Made by a program: the position numbers and the translations under genes
In this document: in pieces, positions 1 through 13,859 of the stretch
How the letters are laid out: each line of letters opens with the position of its first letter
Position numbering within the stretch: the first letter of the stretch is position 1
Notes under the pieces: generated by a model
Told to the model about the DNA's origin: nothing
Seen by the model: the letters and a program-made list of their open reading frames with translations, nothing else
Databases searched by the model: none
DNA from: Dromaius novaehollandiae
Lineage: Eukaryota; Chordata; Aves; Casuariiformes; Dromaiidae
NCBI RefSeq assembly: GCF_036370855.1
Contig: NC_088102.1
Location: 64,365,601 to 64,429,600, forward strand
Direction of reading: 5' to 3'
Length of the DNA stretch: 64,000 nucleotides

Positions 1-3000
1 ATGGTCACATTGAAATCAATGGAGTTGTGCCAACCTACGACAGGAAACAAAGGGATCTAAACATATGCACTCATAATTGGGTTTTGGGAGATATAATTCA
101 ACACATCCATTTACTGATCAGAATGAAGCCTGATCAGTATGATCACATCGCACACACTCTGGTACAGGGAGTGCTGATAGTCCAAATTCCCAGCTGCAGA
201 GAGGGAGCAAGGAGCTCACATGGTGTCGTCCAGCCACTGAATACCCTGTAGACTAATAAGGGGCACAATTCATTTAAGCCACAACATAAACTCAAGCCTC
301 GGGCATACCGACTGCCCTTCTAATTTTCAGGCATTTTACAATTACACCCTACCACAGGAAGGATTTGCACATATTGCACAAACATGAGCAGTTTCCCCAA
401 GAACAGCCCCTAGAAAATGAACTTTTCTGTCCTGGGCACTCTGCTTTTTTGGAGAGGTCATGACAGCAATGTCAACACTTGTCCATCCTTTCTGTAACTT
501 CTGCTCTTTATATGGGAGAACTGCACAAACAAGAAGAAATGAATCTAAAACTCCCCAATTCCCGACAGCACCCACAGGGGACCCAAGAGCTGCGGCGCCC
601 GCTGGTCAAACGCACCCTGCCCACCCCCCGAGTGAGAGACCAGCAGCGCTCTGGCTGCTCTGAAGCCCCAGGGTGGTGACCCAGAGGCGAAGGACGATGC
701 CTCTCGGGGACCTCCCTGCCCTGTTCAAGCATACGCAGCTTATTTAACTCACAGCATGAAGAAGCACATCCTCAGAAAAGGGTCCGGGGCTGAGAATCAT
801 TCTGCTTTGCCAGTGACAGCCTGCCACATGACAGAGCACAGGCATCCAGTATTTCAGTCAATTGTCATATTTTGATTGCATCTGTCACACATTGGTAGAT
901 CTTTAGGTTGAGAGACATGAAGAGCTATTAGATTTCTTTTCTTACAGCTTCATACTGTATGCCTCTACAGGAATGAACTTGTCAACTCAAATGCAAAACG
1001 AATGAATGGCTTTTAATCACTTTGATAATGTTAACATTATTGCTTTGACAGGATAGCAGCAGATACAGTTTGCTGATTCAGCCACTTGTGTAACAATCTA
1101 ATGGGCTTTTCTGACTGATGCCATGCTCTAAAAATATACACTGGACTAATAAATGAGCCTCTGCTATACTGAAAAACAGGCTCATTAAGACAGTTCCTCT
1201 GAAAAGTGGCATTTTTATGACAAGATACTGAAGCATTTAATTATCTGGTATCCTGACAGAGCTGAAAGAAATTAATTAAAAGGAAAAAAAAATGTGCAGT
1301 GATATAACAAATCTTGAGGTAAGAAGAGACTTCTCACACAGATGCCAACAGTCAGCAGCAAAAAAGAGAATTTGAGAATTGCAAGGCTGTTTCCCCAAAG
1401 GAAATGGTCTGTTGATGGGCTACAGATTGCTCCCCATTTATACAGAACAGAAGGCCAGTTCCTGAGAGGAGGCTTGTCGTTGCAGAGCAATTAATTTTCC
1501 CTGTTGTAGTCTGTGTCAGGGGAAGTTCAGCTGCTGTTAAAGGACAGCCAAGTCAGAGGTTTGAGAGGGCAGAGCGGTCCTTCATCAGTGATATCTGAGG
1601 TAAAGGACTTGTTCTCACTGCAGCGTTAGCTCGGATTATCCACCCTTAAGCTCATTCCCTTCCCTTCGAGCCAGCGTGTGAGGAGAGCCAGAAACCTTGC
1701 CCAGGCTGCACCAGGCAGTGGCGGAGGTTTGCGCCGGCAGCCGTGCACACCGTTGTGCTGGGACGCTGCTCCGCTTGATTCTGGAGCACAACCCTGCAGC
1801 CAGCTGCGCTGGCCTACCCGAGGTGACGGCACTGTAATGTAAATGCAGAGGGCGTCCGGAATAACTCCCTGCTGTTGCTGGCCCTGCCACCAAACACAGA
1901 AGTGTGACCTCATGTGGTCCCTGCCCCTTCTTGGCCGCTTGTTCTTACCCTTGCTCCACTCTGACGTAGCTGTTTGTGTAGCTATGTGGTAAACCAGACC
2001 AGAGAACGCCGGCTTAAAAATAAAAAAAAAGCCAACCAAATAAATTTCAGAAATGTTTTACAATCATTTTTTTCTTCCTGAATCGTACTGGTTCTTGCTC
2101 CAGTTTACCACCTTGCTGCACCAGTAACCCTGCGGACACTATAGAAAAGGCAACAGACTGGGTGGAACAAGGGTCTGAGGTACAGACTGCTAAATCCTGC
2201 TTAAGCAGCACCTTTATCACATGGGAAATCCCCAGCCTGTGTCCCCACTGCAGCACTAAGCAAGCCTCAAGGCATATTTCCTTACAAAGAGCTAACACTT
2301 AATCAGGCTAAAGACTTCTGCATGTGAATGCAGGCTACATTAGAGGCAAGGCTTTGAGCTGAACTTCAAAGCGTTGCAGCAGGGAAGACAGGCCCAGAGC
2401 GATCATCGGCGGAGCAGACAAGAGATTTTCTGGTGAAAAATGGCTTCATTGGACACTGACAATTCACCAGCCATCGAGTACAGTGTGACTGGATCTTGCC
2501 TTTGCAGCAGGTTTCAGCTTTAGAGGAACTACGGGCAGTGGCCCGTGTGCCACACGGCTTGCTCCAGGCCGCAGCCAGCTTCTAGCAGCCCTCTATATCA
2601 CAGACATGTGTGTCTCTCCCAGAATAGACAGCACCCTTGGCCGCTCGGACAGCCCATTCCAGTTTGTTTAAAGACTAAAAAGGTTTGATTTTTCTTCTAA
2701 CCCTTTTTCTTTTGTCATTTCGCCATCTGATTGCTGTTCTGAGTCAGCAGTGGAAGCCTGCCTTTGAACCACAGTGACAAATTGTGGCAGTTTCAATGGC
2801 AGGACTGTCACAGTTGGCAGTCCGCTGACAGGAACAGAACAGCACACATCTTCTACAGCTATAGGTTACTCTATAGAAAGCAGCACAGCGTTCATTACTC
2901 TTTGCATCTGTCTATCTGTGTGCATGGAAACTGGAACATTTTTTTTTATTGTCAGCATAAAAGCACAGCCACACGTACCCGTTTTTTTCAGTCCTTCGGA

Positions 3001-6000
3001 GAATTCGTGTTGTTTTAAACGACACTGTCCCCCCAAACATACGGAGAGCCAAGCACCCCTCTGCTGGGTCTGAACAAAAGCAGAATCCAACCCAGAGCAT
3101 CAGAGAGCATTTGCAGGTGTTGGTATCCCCGGGAGATGTGTGGGGGAACGGGATTGTGCAAGCATTGCAACCAAGGGCACACCTCTGCTCCCTGCCAGAT
3201 GTACCCGCTCTGCACTCCCTGCTTCTGAGGCTTCATCTCACCCACAAAAACAAAAAAAACCCCACCATTAGAAACAGCAAATGAGGCGTGGGGCACGCGT
3301 CTCTGACCGACACGCTCTGGGGAGACACGCGAAGAACATGTAATTGGCTGAAGGAATACGCTGGCTAAAAGGGTTGGGAAGCAACGAAGTAGATGGTCCC
3401 CGCAGCGCTTCCTTGCCTGTGACTGTCATTGCAAAACAGGCGTGAGAACGTCCCTGCTCTCTCTCATCCTACTGTCAGCGGAGCGAAATAACCCTGCATC
3501 TGCTGCGCGCTACCGCCTGCATGGGGAAGGTGACCCTCCTCAGCAGGGGAGGAGCTGCAGCAGCTCCCGCTTTGGGAGGGCTGCTGTTTCACTAGCACAG
3601 TCAACACCTCTGTCCAAGACATACTACTTTTTTATTACTCCAAACACCACAAAGAAACTGGTTTTAAACAATATATAGTGACAAGCACTAACACTTTGAA
3701 CAAATACATCCAACTACAAATGCTCAGTCTCCTTCCTCCTTCATAGAAGATAGGAGAAGGACGGAAAACAGCTGAGTGGACATAAAGAGCTCACAAATGC
3801 CTTATTAATAAGTGTGTTGGACCTAATGATCTGTGAAAGTGAAATGAGATTATTTGGATTATCTCATTAAACAAGAATAATAGCAATAGTTACCAGGCAG
3901 TAATGAGGAGTGGGCCAATCCAAGGACAAACTAAATAATAGGAGCCAAAAGGCTCTTAACCCATACTCCACGTTTTTGTGCCTGTACCTCTACATCCAGA
4001 AGAAGAAAGCAAGAAGTGTGGGTGACAAAACAGCCCGATTTCAACAAACACCAGTATGTTCTGAGAGCAGAAGCTAAGCCACCAGCTACCCACACCCACA
4101 GGGACTTCCCAGTTGCTCATTCAGCCTAAAACCTGGACAATGATTACACGGAGGCTATTTTGGCAGAACTGACCTTAAGGAAACAAAGAAACACCTCATC
4201 AAAATGTAAAACTGTTTTCAAAGGCTCAGCACTAAACCACCAGCTCAATGCTGAGCCACCAGGCAGAGGCAGAACAGAACTGACGGCTAAACCCAGGCTT
4301 CTGTTTTAACCACTCGCCATCACAATCTCCCAACAAAAACACCTTCGCCCTTAAAAGAAATGTTGCAAGTCCTGCACTGGTTCAATGTATAATTCAAAAT
4401 GAAGCACCGCAAAAAATTTGTCTTTTAGGCTGTATTTACGTATGAGTATCCAGAAGCTCTGGCACCTCACATGTGGCTCAGGCCAAAGAACGGACACTTC
4501 CGCAGCTCCCAAGAAGGGACGGTGTAATAGAGGGATTAAACACACTGATTTGGCCTGAGTGGTAGTTAGGTTAAAAGGCTCCTGTACTGAAGCCCAAGGT
4601 AATTACCCCTTGCAAAACCTACTGCTCCCATTGCCTTCTCTGATTACTCCTTACTTAGCAGAAAAAAGGCGATATAACATACAGTGCAATAATAAAAGGC
4701 TTTTCTTGGGAGTTGGATAAATTAATCTGAAAAGTTAAGACAAACTGCTCAAAGGCCTAGCACTTGACACACAGCACTGTCCTCTCACAGGTTCCCTGAG
4801 GCAGCATGATCTAGCTGCACTTAATGCTCCAGAGTTATTGAGGCCGCACCACCGCCTGACAACAGACTATGGACCATATTTATCAAGGGAATTTAAACTT
4901 GAAGCATCCATCTTACTGGTCAGGACACAAAGTGTTTTCTTTATCTCCCTTTCAAGGCTTCTCTTACACATACTGAGTTATTAACACCACCCCACCCCAC
5001 CCCCGCCAAAAAAGAGGGAATTGAAGGAAGCTACTTCCAAGAGAGATGTCTTTATCACCAGACAGTTATTTTATTAAGAGCAGAAACTGCAGCTTTAACA
5101 CACTCATAATTCTCCACAGAGCACAGTGCAATTTGGGTCTTGCCTTTGCAGTTTGAGCTTTAAAAGAATTATCGTTCTTAACAGTTCACTTTAAAGATAA
5201 CCATCGTTTGGTATACTTTTAAAAGACAAAACATATGAAAGGAAAAAAATAAAAGCAAAACCAGTCTGCTCAATCACCCCACAGGGTAAAGACTACAGAG
5301 CTACCTCTAACACAAGAAGAGCTCAGAGTAACTCAGGAATGAGGGAGGAAGCATTTGAACAGTCATACACAGGAGAAAATACCACTCCTACTACGAAATC
5401 CCCAAGGCACTCTAGGATCTAGCTGAGTGAAACTATGACACTGCTAGAGAGAAAACTAATTGTCCCAATTCTCCAGTTTTCTGGGACTTGCCCCCCAACA
5501 CACACACGAAGCTGCTCAGCCTGCTGCCCAGGTGGCCACACGCAGCCCGCCAGGGCAAAGCCTACAGCCCCCAACTCACTTCTGGCACCTCTTTTTCCGT
5601 TTTTGTCACAGACACAGGTGGGTCGCGCAGCAGCGAGGGGAAGAGAGTTTCCCAGGGAAGGCACTGGTGGCAGTGGCCTGCTGCTGTTGAGACCAGAAGA
5701 ACTCATCACACACAGATTTGCCCAGATCTGCTGGGCTCACCATGGCAGCTGAACAGGGCCTGAGGGCCCGCTGGCGCGTCAAGCCTCCCCCAGCACGGAG
5801 AGCGCTACGTGGCCCGTGCACCCGCTCGCTCCTGTGCTGCCTCGAGCCGGCTGCCAGGTGAGGCTCTGCTCTGCAGCTGGCGCGACAGAAAAGAGCACTG
5901 AGAACACAGCTGTCCCCAAAACAGCTCCTCCTCTGCCCTCCGCTCCTGCCTCTTTCCTTGTGTCAGCTCTACTGTCTAAAGAGTGAGTTGCTTCACAAGA

Positions 6001-8379
6001 CTCACCCAGCAGAAAAACCCTGCCGCGACCAGACCAGCCTGAGATCCATCCTCCAGCCCAGCACTGGGTTCACCACAGCAGCAGCAGGCTAAAACATGAA
6101 CTTAGCTCTAATAGTAAACTGCATCCTACATAGCTGATAAGAAGTTTGTATCTTACTTGCAGGGTGATAGGGAAATGAGAGAGTCAGCGATGACAGGGGC
6201 AGAAGGGAGAAACAGGACCAGTTCACTGCAAACAGCCTTGCAGGCTCTTGGGCAGGAACATATCCAAAGCGCACAGACGTGGAGCCGTTTTTCTTCATGT
6301 GATCTTCTTCACCTCTAGATCAAGATGAGTCAAATCTCACATCAACACAGGTGGTGTATTTGGCTCTTCTTAGGCCATGAATTCGGGAAGCCACCCCAAT
6401 GCCCTCAGTTTTAAAACCCTTTCCCCTCCTCAAAGGAAGATGTCTGCAACTTAATACAGGCAGTGATGGACATTGCTCACTTGAATCTAACTAGCCCAAG
6501 TAAGCACAGCTGTAACGACGAAGCAAAGCAGACTGTGCCCCTGCCAGCACCCCAGGGCCTCATCAGTGCTTCCTAACAGAGCTAGATCAGAGCCAAACGC
6601 CTGCACGTCCGCACCTCAGTCACGCCTTCGCTTGCAGGGTGCTCACGCTCCGCCTGGGGATGCTGAGGCATCTGGTGCTTGCATCTGCTCTGCACTCTGG
6701 CGCTAACAGGACTCGCTTTCTGTCACTGCTAACAACTTGTCCTCTCAAACGTTTAAGGATCAAAAGTCAGGATGTACAGAGGAAGGCTTATTACTCAGAT
6801 TATTCTAATAAAGGCTCTGCATTTTAAGACTGGCTGGCACATGTGCAACACTGGTCTGGCATCTTTAGCTAAGCCTTAGGTTCGTCACCCTAAATGACTT
6901 TTTACTTTACCAACTCCTTCCCCAAAGAGTAAAGGACATAGACAAAATACTCCAGTTTAACATGGTTGGTGATCATGTAGTACATGTGAATGAAAAAGCA
7001 ATATGAGTGTATATGTAACAGAGATAGGAATTACACAAAACTTAAAACTAAGCAGATGAGCAATTGCTTTGTTGAATTGCAGCCGCAGTGAAGCAACCTG
7101 AAAACCTCAAAATAGAAGAGTTAGGTATACATATAAGGTATTATTCAACTAGTTTTTAATTTCAAAGTACTTTAACACTACACATCTACTGCATCTAGGG
7201 CACCTTCACTCACTTTTTTCATAATGAAGACCAAACAAAACAAAACACTAAAGGTAACGTGCTCTTTTGGAGAAGGAGTACTCTCAACCCAAACTGCGGG
7301 TTACGGAAACAATGCTGAACTGCTGTATGCCATGGGGTTATCTATCATTGTGACGAACTGAAATCGAAGCCTCTGTTCTGTTAACTGTATTTATCATCTG
7401 TATCTGCAGTGTGACATTTCTGATTACAGCTGCTTTCAGACAAGCTTTTCAATTTTGTCAAGAAAAATCTAATTGCTGTTTAAAACCAAACACTGCAGCA
7501 GGACGTGACTAGTTTTCTTAAATAACAATCTCATTAAAGTGCTCAGATGGCCTATTAGTTTGGTCAGATCAGAAGCAAGGTTGACAGAAATCCATATCTG
7601 AAATAGGATCTCTTAGTAATCAATCTGTGAACCTCAGAGTTTTATTCCACGGCTGCAGAAGGTACTGACGCTTGCTAAGAGAGGAAGGCATAAATTGAAC
7701 ATTTCCAGAGACCACTGCAACAAATGTAGGCTCTGCCTACGATTTGAGAGGAACCCTGCGTCTTCCGCAGCTAAACAGAGGTGGGGGGGGTTACCGTTCA
7801 GTATTTTACTACTGAACCTGTAAGTAAGTCGCAAGTGACAGCATCTCAGCTGCACAGCGTGGCCAAGCTCCTAACTTTTCCTGCTTTAAGGATCCTCCTG
7901 TGCTACACCCAAAGTTGCCATAGGCAGAAGGACGAGGCAACAACAGGAGGCCACATCGAGGCCTCTTCTGAGCTGGCCCAGGTGTGGAGCTACAGGTCCC
8001 ATAGGAGAACAGTGATGCAGACGAAGCTCTGAGCCAAAATTTGGCTCCACTTCCCAGATGCACTGTGAAGTCAGGAAGCCAGGCTGGGCCCCCCTGGGCA
8101 GGGAGAATTGAGGATTTGCTCTCTCTACGCTCAACCTTGCACCTTTCCAGGGGAAAAAAGGGGAACTGGTAACTAGCCACTTCTGTCCACTGTGAGAGTG
8201 GCACTGTGGTACCCTGCATGAGAAGCAAGTGCCATGGTTTGGCCCCCAAGATGCCTCTGCAGATTGCCTCGTGCTCAGTTGTACACCTCTAGCTACATAT
8301 GCCACTTGCACATGAACATCCATTTTTGTTTAAAACCTAAGTGTATTACAGTATGAACTCACAGGTAGGACAAGCACTG
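1..8379. other. Intergenic DNA, no supported gene
   Basis: No reading frame here has the splice signals, family resemblance or codon continuity of a real exon. Short open frames (60-146 codons) occur on both strands at random. The segment is moderately AT-rich, with GC-richer patches around 3.4-3.6 kb and 5.5-5.9 kb. From remembered mammalian gene order, PLEKHA7 would be expected downstream of RPS13 on the minus strand. I looked for its WW and PH domain exons and saw none, so this could be its upstream flank or first intron, but that is inference only. Confidence 0.6.
960..1290. other. AT-rich block, possible conserved noncoding element
   Basis: This stretch has no simple repeats and no usable reading frame, and it is dense in homeodomain-like TAAT/ATTA cores, including palindromic TTAATTAA-type sites near its right end. 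Such texture is common in vertebrate developmental enhancers, but conservation cannot be seen from one sequence. The call is a guess. Confidence 0.2.
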
Positions 8380-8560
8380 GTCTTCAGGACATCTGAGGTC
8401 CATTCCTAGCTCTCCTACTGCCCTGTTGGGTAGCCTCTAGCAAGCTGTATCAGTGTTTTGTGCCTCTGGTTCCCTGTAAAGGCTGAGGGAGAATGGTACT
8501 ATGGTCCCACACAAAGCATTTTGAGAGTTGTGCATCAGAAGTATTACGTAAGAGATAGCT
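8380..8560 (+). repeat. Degraded SINE of the MIR / Amn type
   Basis: The plus strand follows the order of a MIR-like SINE. It starts with a segment reading like 'cctagctctcctactgcc', then a 'ttgggtagcctctagcaag' section, then 'ttttgtgcctctggttccc' with 'tgtaaag' just after it. It ends with an 'aaagcattttgagag' tail resembling the 'aaagcgctttgaga' end seen in amniote copies. Many substitutions mark it as very old. The boundaries are approximate and the identification is from remembered consensus. Confidence 0.55.
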
Positions 8561-11500
8561 TATCAATGAAATGTTGTTTTGTAGAGGGAAGCAGTAAATG
8601 TTACCTACTATGACACAAACAGCAATGAAGTACAACTCTCCCCCGAGTCTCTAATTTTGAGAGGATTCCTTCCCTTTAACACAGACATTATCCAGAGTAT
8701 TCACATACCCTTCCACCTTCTCAAAAGCATCTAGAAAAAGGGGTGGGCAGAGAGAGAAATAGAGAAAAATGCAACGCCAAAGCTGTAACTTCACATTTGG
8801 TGAATTCCAAAAAACCAAACACTTTCTCCAGCAACTGCCTGCTGGTGGTCATGACATACAACACCGCCACATTCACAAATGTAATACCAGCACTGGGAAT
8901 CTGGGACCCTTGAAATGCTTAAATTGCCTTTCTGTACATAACAGGATTGTTATGGTGGGCTTAACTGTTACTCATATAGGTTTCTGAGATCCTTCCTTAA
9001 ACAGTGCTACTCATATTATTTTTAGATATTACTCTTGTATTGCTTTCTGGATATAATGCAATCAAATGGCAAAGCACTTTGGATCTAGATTCTCTTCCTC
9101 CCATTTTACTGCTGGAGAAAGTTATCAGGAATCACTCCGATGAAGGAGGGATCGCTAGCGCTAATTTGAGATGTAATGGAACGCCCAGTACAGATGCCAG
9201 GTATCATTACGTTAGCAACTCCTGAAAAATTATCACTCTGCAGTCCTGGTTTTGCCAAGGCTGTTTGTCAGCACTAAGCAAGATGGAATGGACTTTATTT
9301 TAATGAAAAGATGCCACAGTTTTTCACTGTTTACAGAAAAAAAGGGAGGAGGGGAACAACTTCTTTTACAGCCTGAATTTCACTCCGGTTTTGGATGTGC
9401 CCCATTGTCCACTAGTGTATGTGATAGATACGTTTTCTACCCCCTTTCCTCAAAATCCCAAATGCCTTCCCCACCAGAACTGATCCTCTGAGATTTGGAT
9501 CCTTCCCAAAGTTCACTTAACCTGAACAAACTTTAATGGCTCTCACTGGTTATTTCACCCAGTCAGTCAACAGCTTCTTCAGTTCAAAACCCCAGCCACC
9601 CTCTTCCCACTCTGGCATAATATAGGGATAAGGATCTACGGAAATTATTCATCTGCATCATAAAGAACTTGAAGGAGCTGTAAAAGAGATTGATCCCTGA
9701 CAGCTGCACTAAACTTGAAAGCCCCTTCCTGGCTCTGAAGAAGTTCTGACCTGAAAAGGGGTCTTGAGCAAGCAGCCACAAAGGGAATAAAATATTAGCC
9801 TGTAAAACCAGCACTCACTAGAAAACTCAGGTGATCTTTTAATGTAGGTACACCTCTTCCCTCAGGCACAGCCAACATAATTATTTGCTACACAGTATTT
9901 CAAGCTCACAGGTTAATGTAACAGGCTGTACTTCACTTCCTTTTGTCCAAAGCACTGAGCAACCCTCCACGAATTAACTCACTATTTTTACTCTGGCTAC
10001 CAAATCCTGCCAGACTACGTTACCATTTACCATCACACCCAAGACATATTGCAATGCCATTAACTTTTCATACTGGTGAAACTTGAGCCACTAAATCTGT
10101 GCTGCTTAACGTCTTTAATAAATCCTGCTGTTGGAGGGAAAGAACTTGCACTAGTCAGCAACACTGCTCACTACAAGGGTTACAGATTGCTAACCAGAAG
10201 GCAAACGTCTAGAAATTCTTGGGAAGCAAGAAAAGGACATTCACAGACAACCCATTTGTGCAGTGAACATTGTTGAACCACTTCCTGTTGCCAAGGCATG
10301 TGCTGGCTGCGGGAGGTTACCAAGGCACCACAACGTATTGTCATGCAAATGATGCCGAGTTACTGAAGGGACTTCCCAGCAACAGAGCACATTTTTCCCT
10401 CCAGTTTGATTCCAGCATTGAAAAGGAAACAAAACAGCTGCATGAACATGAAGCAGCATTGGCTTAAACCAGAAACACAAGCTATTCCAGAGCTGTGGGG
10501 TTACCAAACCTGCTCTTGGTGAATTCAGTAGGTCCTGCTACACTTTAAGCAGGAACAGGGACAGAAATAGGCCCCCGAGTATTGAGAAACATGCACAGTG
10601 CTTTTTAACAACAATTTTTCCCCCACGAGCTGTAAGTTACACCAAAAACAGTGAGGAAAAAAAAAAATGACACAACCTGCAGTCTGAAAGTGCTAACGGT
10701 AGGAGCAGCAAAATGCAAACCTTTTGCTGGGGATGTCCAACAGCTTTGGTGGCAAGTTCTCAGATTTGCAGATAGGACCTCTCTGTTTAGCCAGGAAAAG
10801 TTATATCAATTCCTTCCACCTCTCACAAAAACGAGAATTATGCTTCATTCACATTTTGCTATTTGGCATTAATTCACATGCAATGATTTTGAGTTGAAAA
10901 CTGTAAAAAAGCTTACTGGCAGAAACTGCAACTGCAAACATTTTAGAAGCTCTGTTTTCCAGCAAAAGCAGAGAAGCATACCTTGGCAGATGTACATTTA
11001 TAAATCCCATTAAGCTTTGTCTTCTGTGATTGTCATCGCCATGGCTCGGCTCCTCCTCCCGCCCCCTTTAAGGTACAGAAGTTTAATATTTCCAGTGGCA
11101 GCAATGAAGTAACAAGAGAATAACTGGTGTTTAAGTTTCCTTACCTGAAATTAATTACTAGAAGAAGAGTTAACCATATTTCATAGAACTGTTGATCAGA
11201 AAAATTCATAAAGGTTAGAAATGACTTATTTGCCTCCACAAGGGAGCCAGTTACATACCACAAAATTCTTCAGGATGAACAGATATCTAGCATTCAAAGC
11301 ATCCTCCAGATACAACTGTATCAAAGTTTTCCCTTCAGTCCCTGTGAGGGTTAATCTTTTCTCATCTTTAACAGCTACCTTTCAATATCTCTCCTAAAAA
11401 TGAAGGTAAAAATTGAGTGCGGGATCATCAGCTATTGATGTAACCAAAGGAATAAAGACTCCCTTTTACAGACTTACCATTCCTGGATGAACTGCAGAAG

Positions 11501-13784
11501 TAAGGAGGTGAAGAGAACAAGAAGTTGCATTCACACATTTGGATGCTGCTCTAGCTGATATGCACTGACTCAAATCAGGGAAAGCTACACTCATGTCACC
11601 CAAGGGGACAGAAGAAAACTGGCTTGACTGGTTAGCAAAAGGGGAAAATTTCCTTAGCAGGAAATCGGAGACAGCCAGGTGCGTCAGGGGAGAGCGCAGA
11701 GACTTGGAACAAGAGGAAGGTGTAGAGAGAAGCCAGAGAAAGACAGATGGAAGAATTTCACGTTCCCAAGACAAAACCCGAAGTAGAAAGGACTGGAAAT
11801 TTGGGTGGAAAACCAACCTATATCCTGAAGAATGCCCGTGTTCCACCTCTGTACCATGTTCAACGGGGAACCTGATGCTTCAGATGTTATGGAAAACGAT
11901 TCCCTCCATACCATGACCCTCAGCAACAACTCTGGAAGGATTTCCCTAGTTTTTAGCATGGCACTAACACTGCAACAAACCTTCCCAGCAAACAGCAGCT
12001 GACCCTGGTGAGAGGGACCGTACAAGACGGTAGGGCGCCTCAGCAGCCAACTCACAACGATGGCTTGCTGTCAGCCCACGTGGAAGTACCCTCTGCCCCC
12101 ACAGCCCCAGGAGAGCTGCGGACATGGCAAGGGCTCAGCTACAGCGGGAGGCTTTCGGGAATCAATCTCACCATGCAAAAACGCCTGGTGCAGAGCAGAA
12201 AAGCCCAGCACGGCTGCATGGCTGCCCGGGGGACCCCGTGCATGACAGCCTGCTGTGGAGGCGGGGGTCCTGTGGCTGCACCTCGCTATGGAAGGAAGGG
12301 GCAGGCCCCACTGCGCTGGGGAAGAGGCGTGTGCCAAGGTCCATGAGAGGAGAGGGCTCCTTTCTGACACGTGCCCTGGCATGATGCAGGAAAGTGCCTA
12401 CACTGAAATGGAAAAAAAAATCATTTAGACTTGTACCTGCTGGAAGAGGTGCAAATACTGCAGGAGGAAAAGAACAACACTGGAAATTTGGAAAAGGCTG
12501 TGGGGAATGAGATAGAAACAGGAAGGTAGGCCTGTGAAGGCAAAGCCAAGGCAAAAGAAACCGTAAGAGACTTTGCAACCAGTGAAAGCAAGAGAGGAGT
12601 GGGCCCAAAGCCCACAGGACATCCCAGGCTGCCGGGGAGAATGAGGCTAAGGAGATGCCTAGATCTAACCACGGGGCAGGGATAGTTTATGCCGGCTCAT
12701 ATGAAGAATTCAGTTCTGGGAACTCTTTGCAGATCTGGACTTACTGCATCTCTCCAGCCAAGAGAAGCTATAGTGCCCTTACCCAGAAGGGCAGGAAAGG
12801 CTCAGCTAACTCTCTCAAGCAGTCACAACCGGCATCAGACCCAGGCAGCTGGATCACAAGGCCTGAGCTGCAGGAGGGAGAGGTACCAACGGGCCCCCCG
12901 CAGTCCCAGCCAGCGGCTGCATGGTAGAAAACTGAAGGATTTTGACACTCACCCACATGCATAGCCCTGACCAGTAAACTTACCTGATGTTTGCACAGGA
13001 CCCCCTAAGGCAGCTTCCTTCTGGTCCCACACTCCTCTCTTCAAACACACACGGTAAGACCACGTCCTCCAAATTTACTGCACAGGACCACACTTTGTAG
13101 GGGTCCACTCTACAAGGAGTATATACCCCTGCCAGCACCGTGACTTCCCTGTTCCCACAGGGCTGTGAGCTGCCCTCAGTGGCACGCCTGCTGCTGAGCA
13201 AAGCACCGGCCTGCTTAGCCCCCAGGCAGGGGCGAACAACCAGACTGGTGCTGTATCTCCTTTGGCTAATCAAAGGGGTAAGGGAATAAAAATCTTAAAA
13301 GGAGTGGACAGCTTATTTAAAAGCTAGTCTAGTCTATATTAATGAGGTGCAATACTGAAATCTTACTACTATTTCATATCCCTGACCTGAAAAAGTACAG
13401 CACAGGACAGCATTTATACAGCACTCCCCCTCCTCTCCACTCCTGTGAGATACAGACAATATCACTGGTAATAACCCCTTCCCTTTCTGCCTTCTGGCAA
13501 GGGCAGCTACTTTCAGCACCTCTGGATAGACAAGATGACACGTGAGCATGGCGCGGCCTGCTTTCAGCCCCTCTGACAAGCTAATGTCACCCCAGTGCTG
13601 GAAGACACAGTGCAGAATGGGCTGAGTGAACCACCCCAGGAGCACAAAACACAAGAATTGCAGAAGCGTCAATAGGTTTGTACCTAAAAACATGGTATTA
13701 ATTGGCACCACACATATTTAAAATTACACGGCTACTTCATCATCTGTTCAGCAGCTCAGACTCTGCCAGCCGTGGCACCTGATC
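8561..13784. other. Intergenic DNA, no supported gene
   Basis: Nothing here resembles a known exon. Overlapping open frames at 11.5-12.6 kb on both strands come from a locally GC-richer, stop-poor stretch. They do not show domain-like composition or good splice borders. No RNA gene or young mobile element was recognised. Confidence 0.6.
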
Positions 13785-13785
13785 T

Positions 13786-13852
13786 CCAGGTGGCACTATT
13801 TGCAACAGATACCTTGGTAACGCCGACGTCTCAAAGCACCATCTGCTGGCAC
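13786..13852. promoter_or_regulatory. Pair of CTCF-like motifs in opposite orientation
   Basis: The plus strand carries CCAGGTGGCACTA at 13786-13798, which matches 11 of 13 positions of the CTCF core CCAGGGGGCGCTA. About 40 bp further on, the minus strand reads TGCCAGCAGATGGTGCTT (13835-13852), a weaker match to the same family. Two facing motifs in the gap between RPS13 and its neighbour could form a boundary. This is motif resemblance only. Confidence 0.3.
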
Positions 13853-13859
13853 TAAAATT

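Noticed and set aside
5419-5763. Frames on both strands near a GC-richer patch
   Set aside because: All frames are open at once, which reflects composition rather than coding.
7809-8323. Two minus-strand frames of about 145 codons
   Set aside because: They overlap in different frames over the same DNA and encode Ser/Cys/Pro-rich sequence without any recognisable motif.
9040-9170. Possible minus-strand MIR fragment (cccattttactgctggagaaa)
   Set aside because: Only one short segment resembles MIR. The neighbouring sequence does not follow the element's order.
11030-11080. GCCATGGCTCGGCTCCTCC, a good start-codon context on the plus strand followed by GGTACAG
   Set aside because: Eleven codons and a possible donor, but no promoter features or partner exon could be found.
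11160-11260. 'catagaactgttgatcag' resembling the end of a CR1 in reverse
   Set aside because: The match is too short and diverged to tell from chance.
11466-12672. Several overlapping open frames of 80-146 codons on both strands
   Set aside because: They come from a stop-poor, GC-richer stretch, overlap each other in many frames, and none shows a domain, good splice borders or family resemblance.
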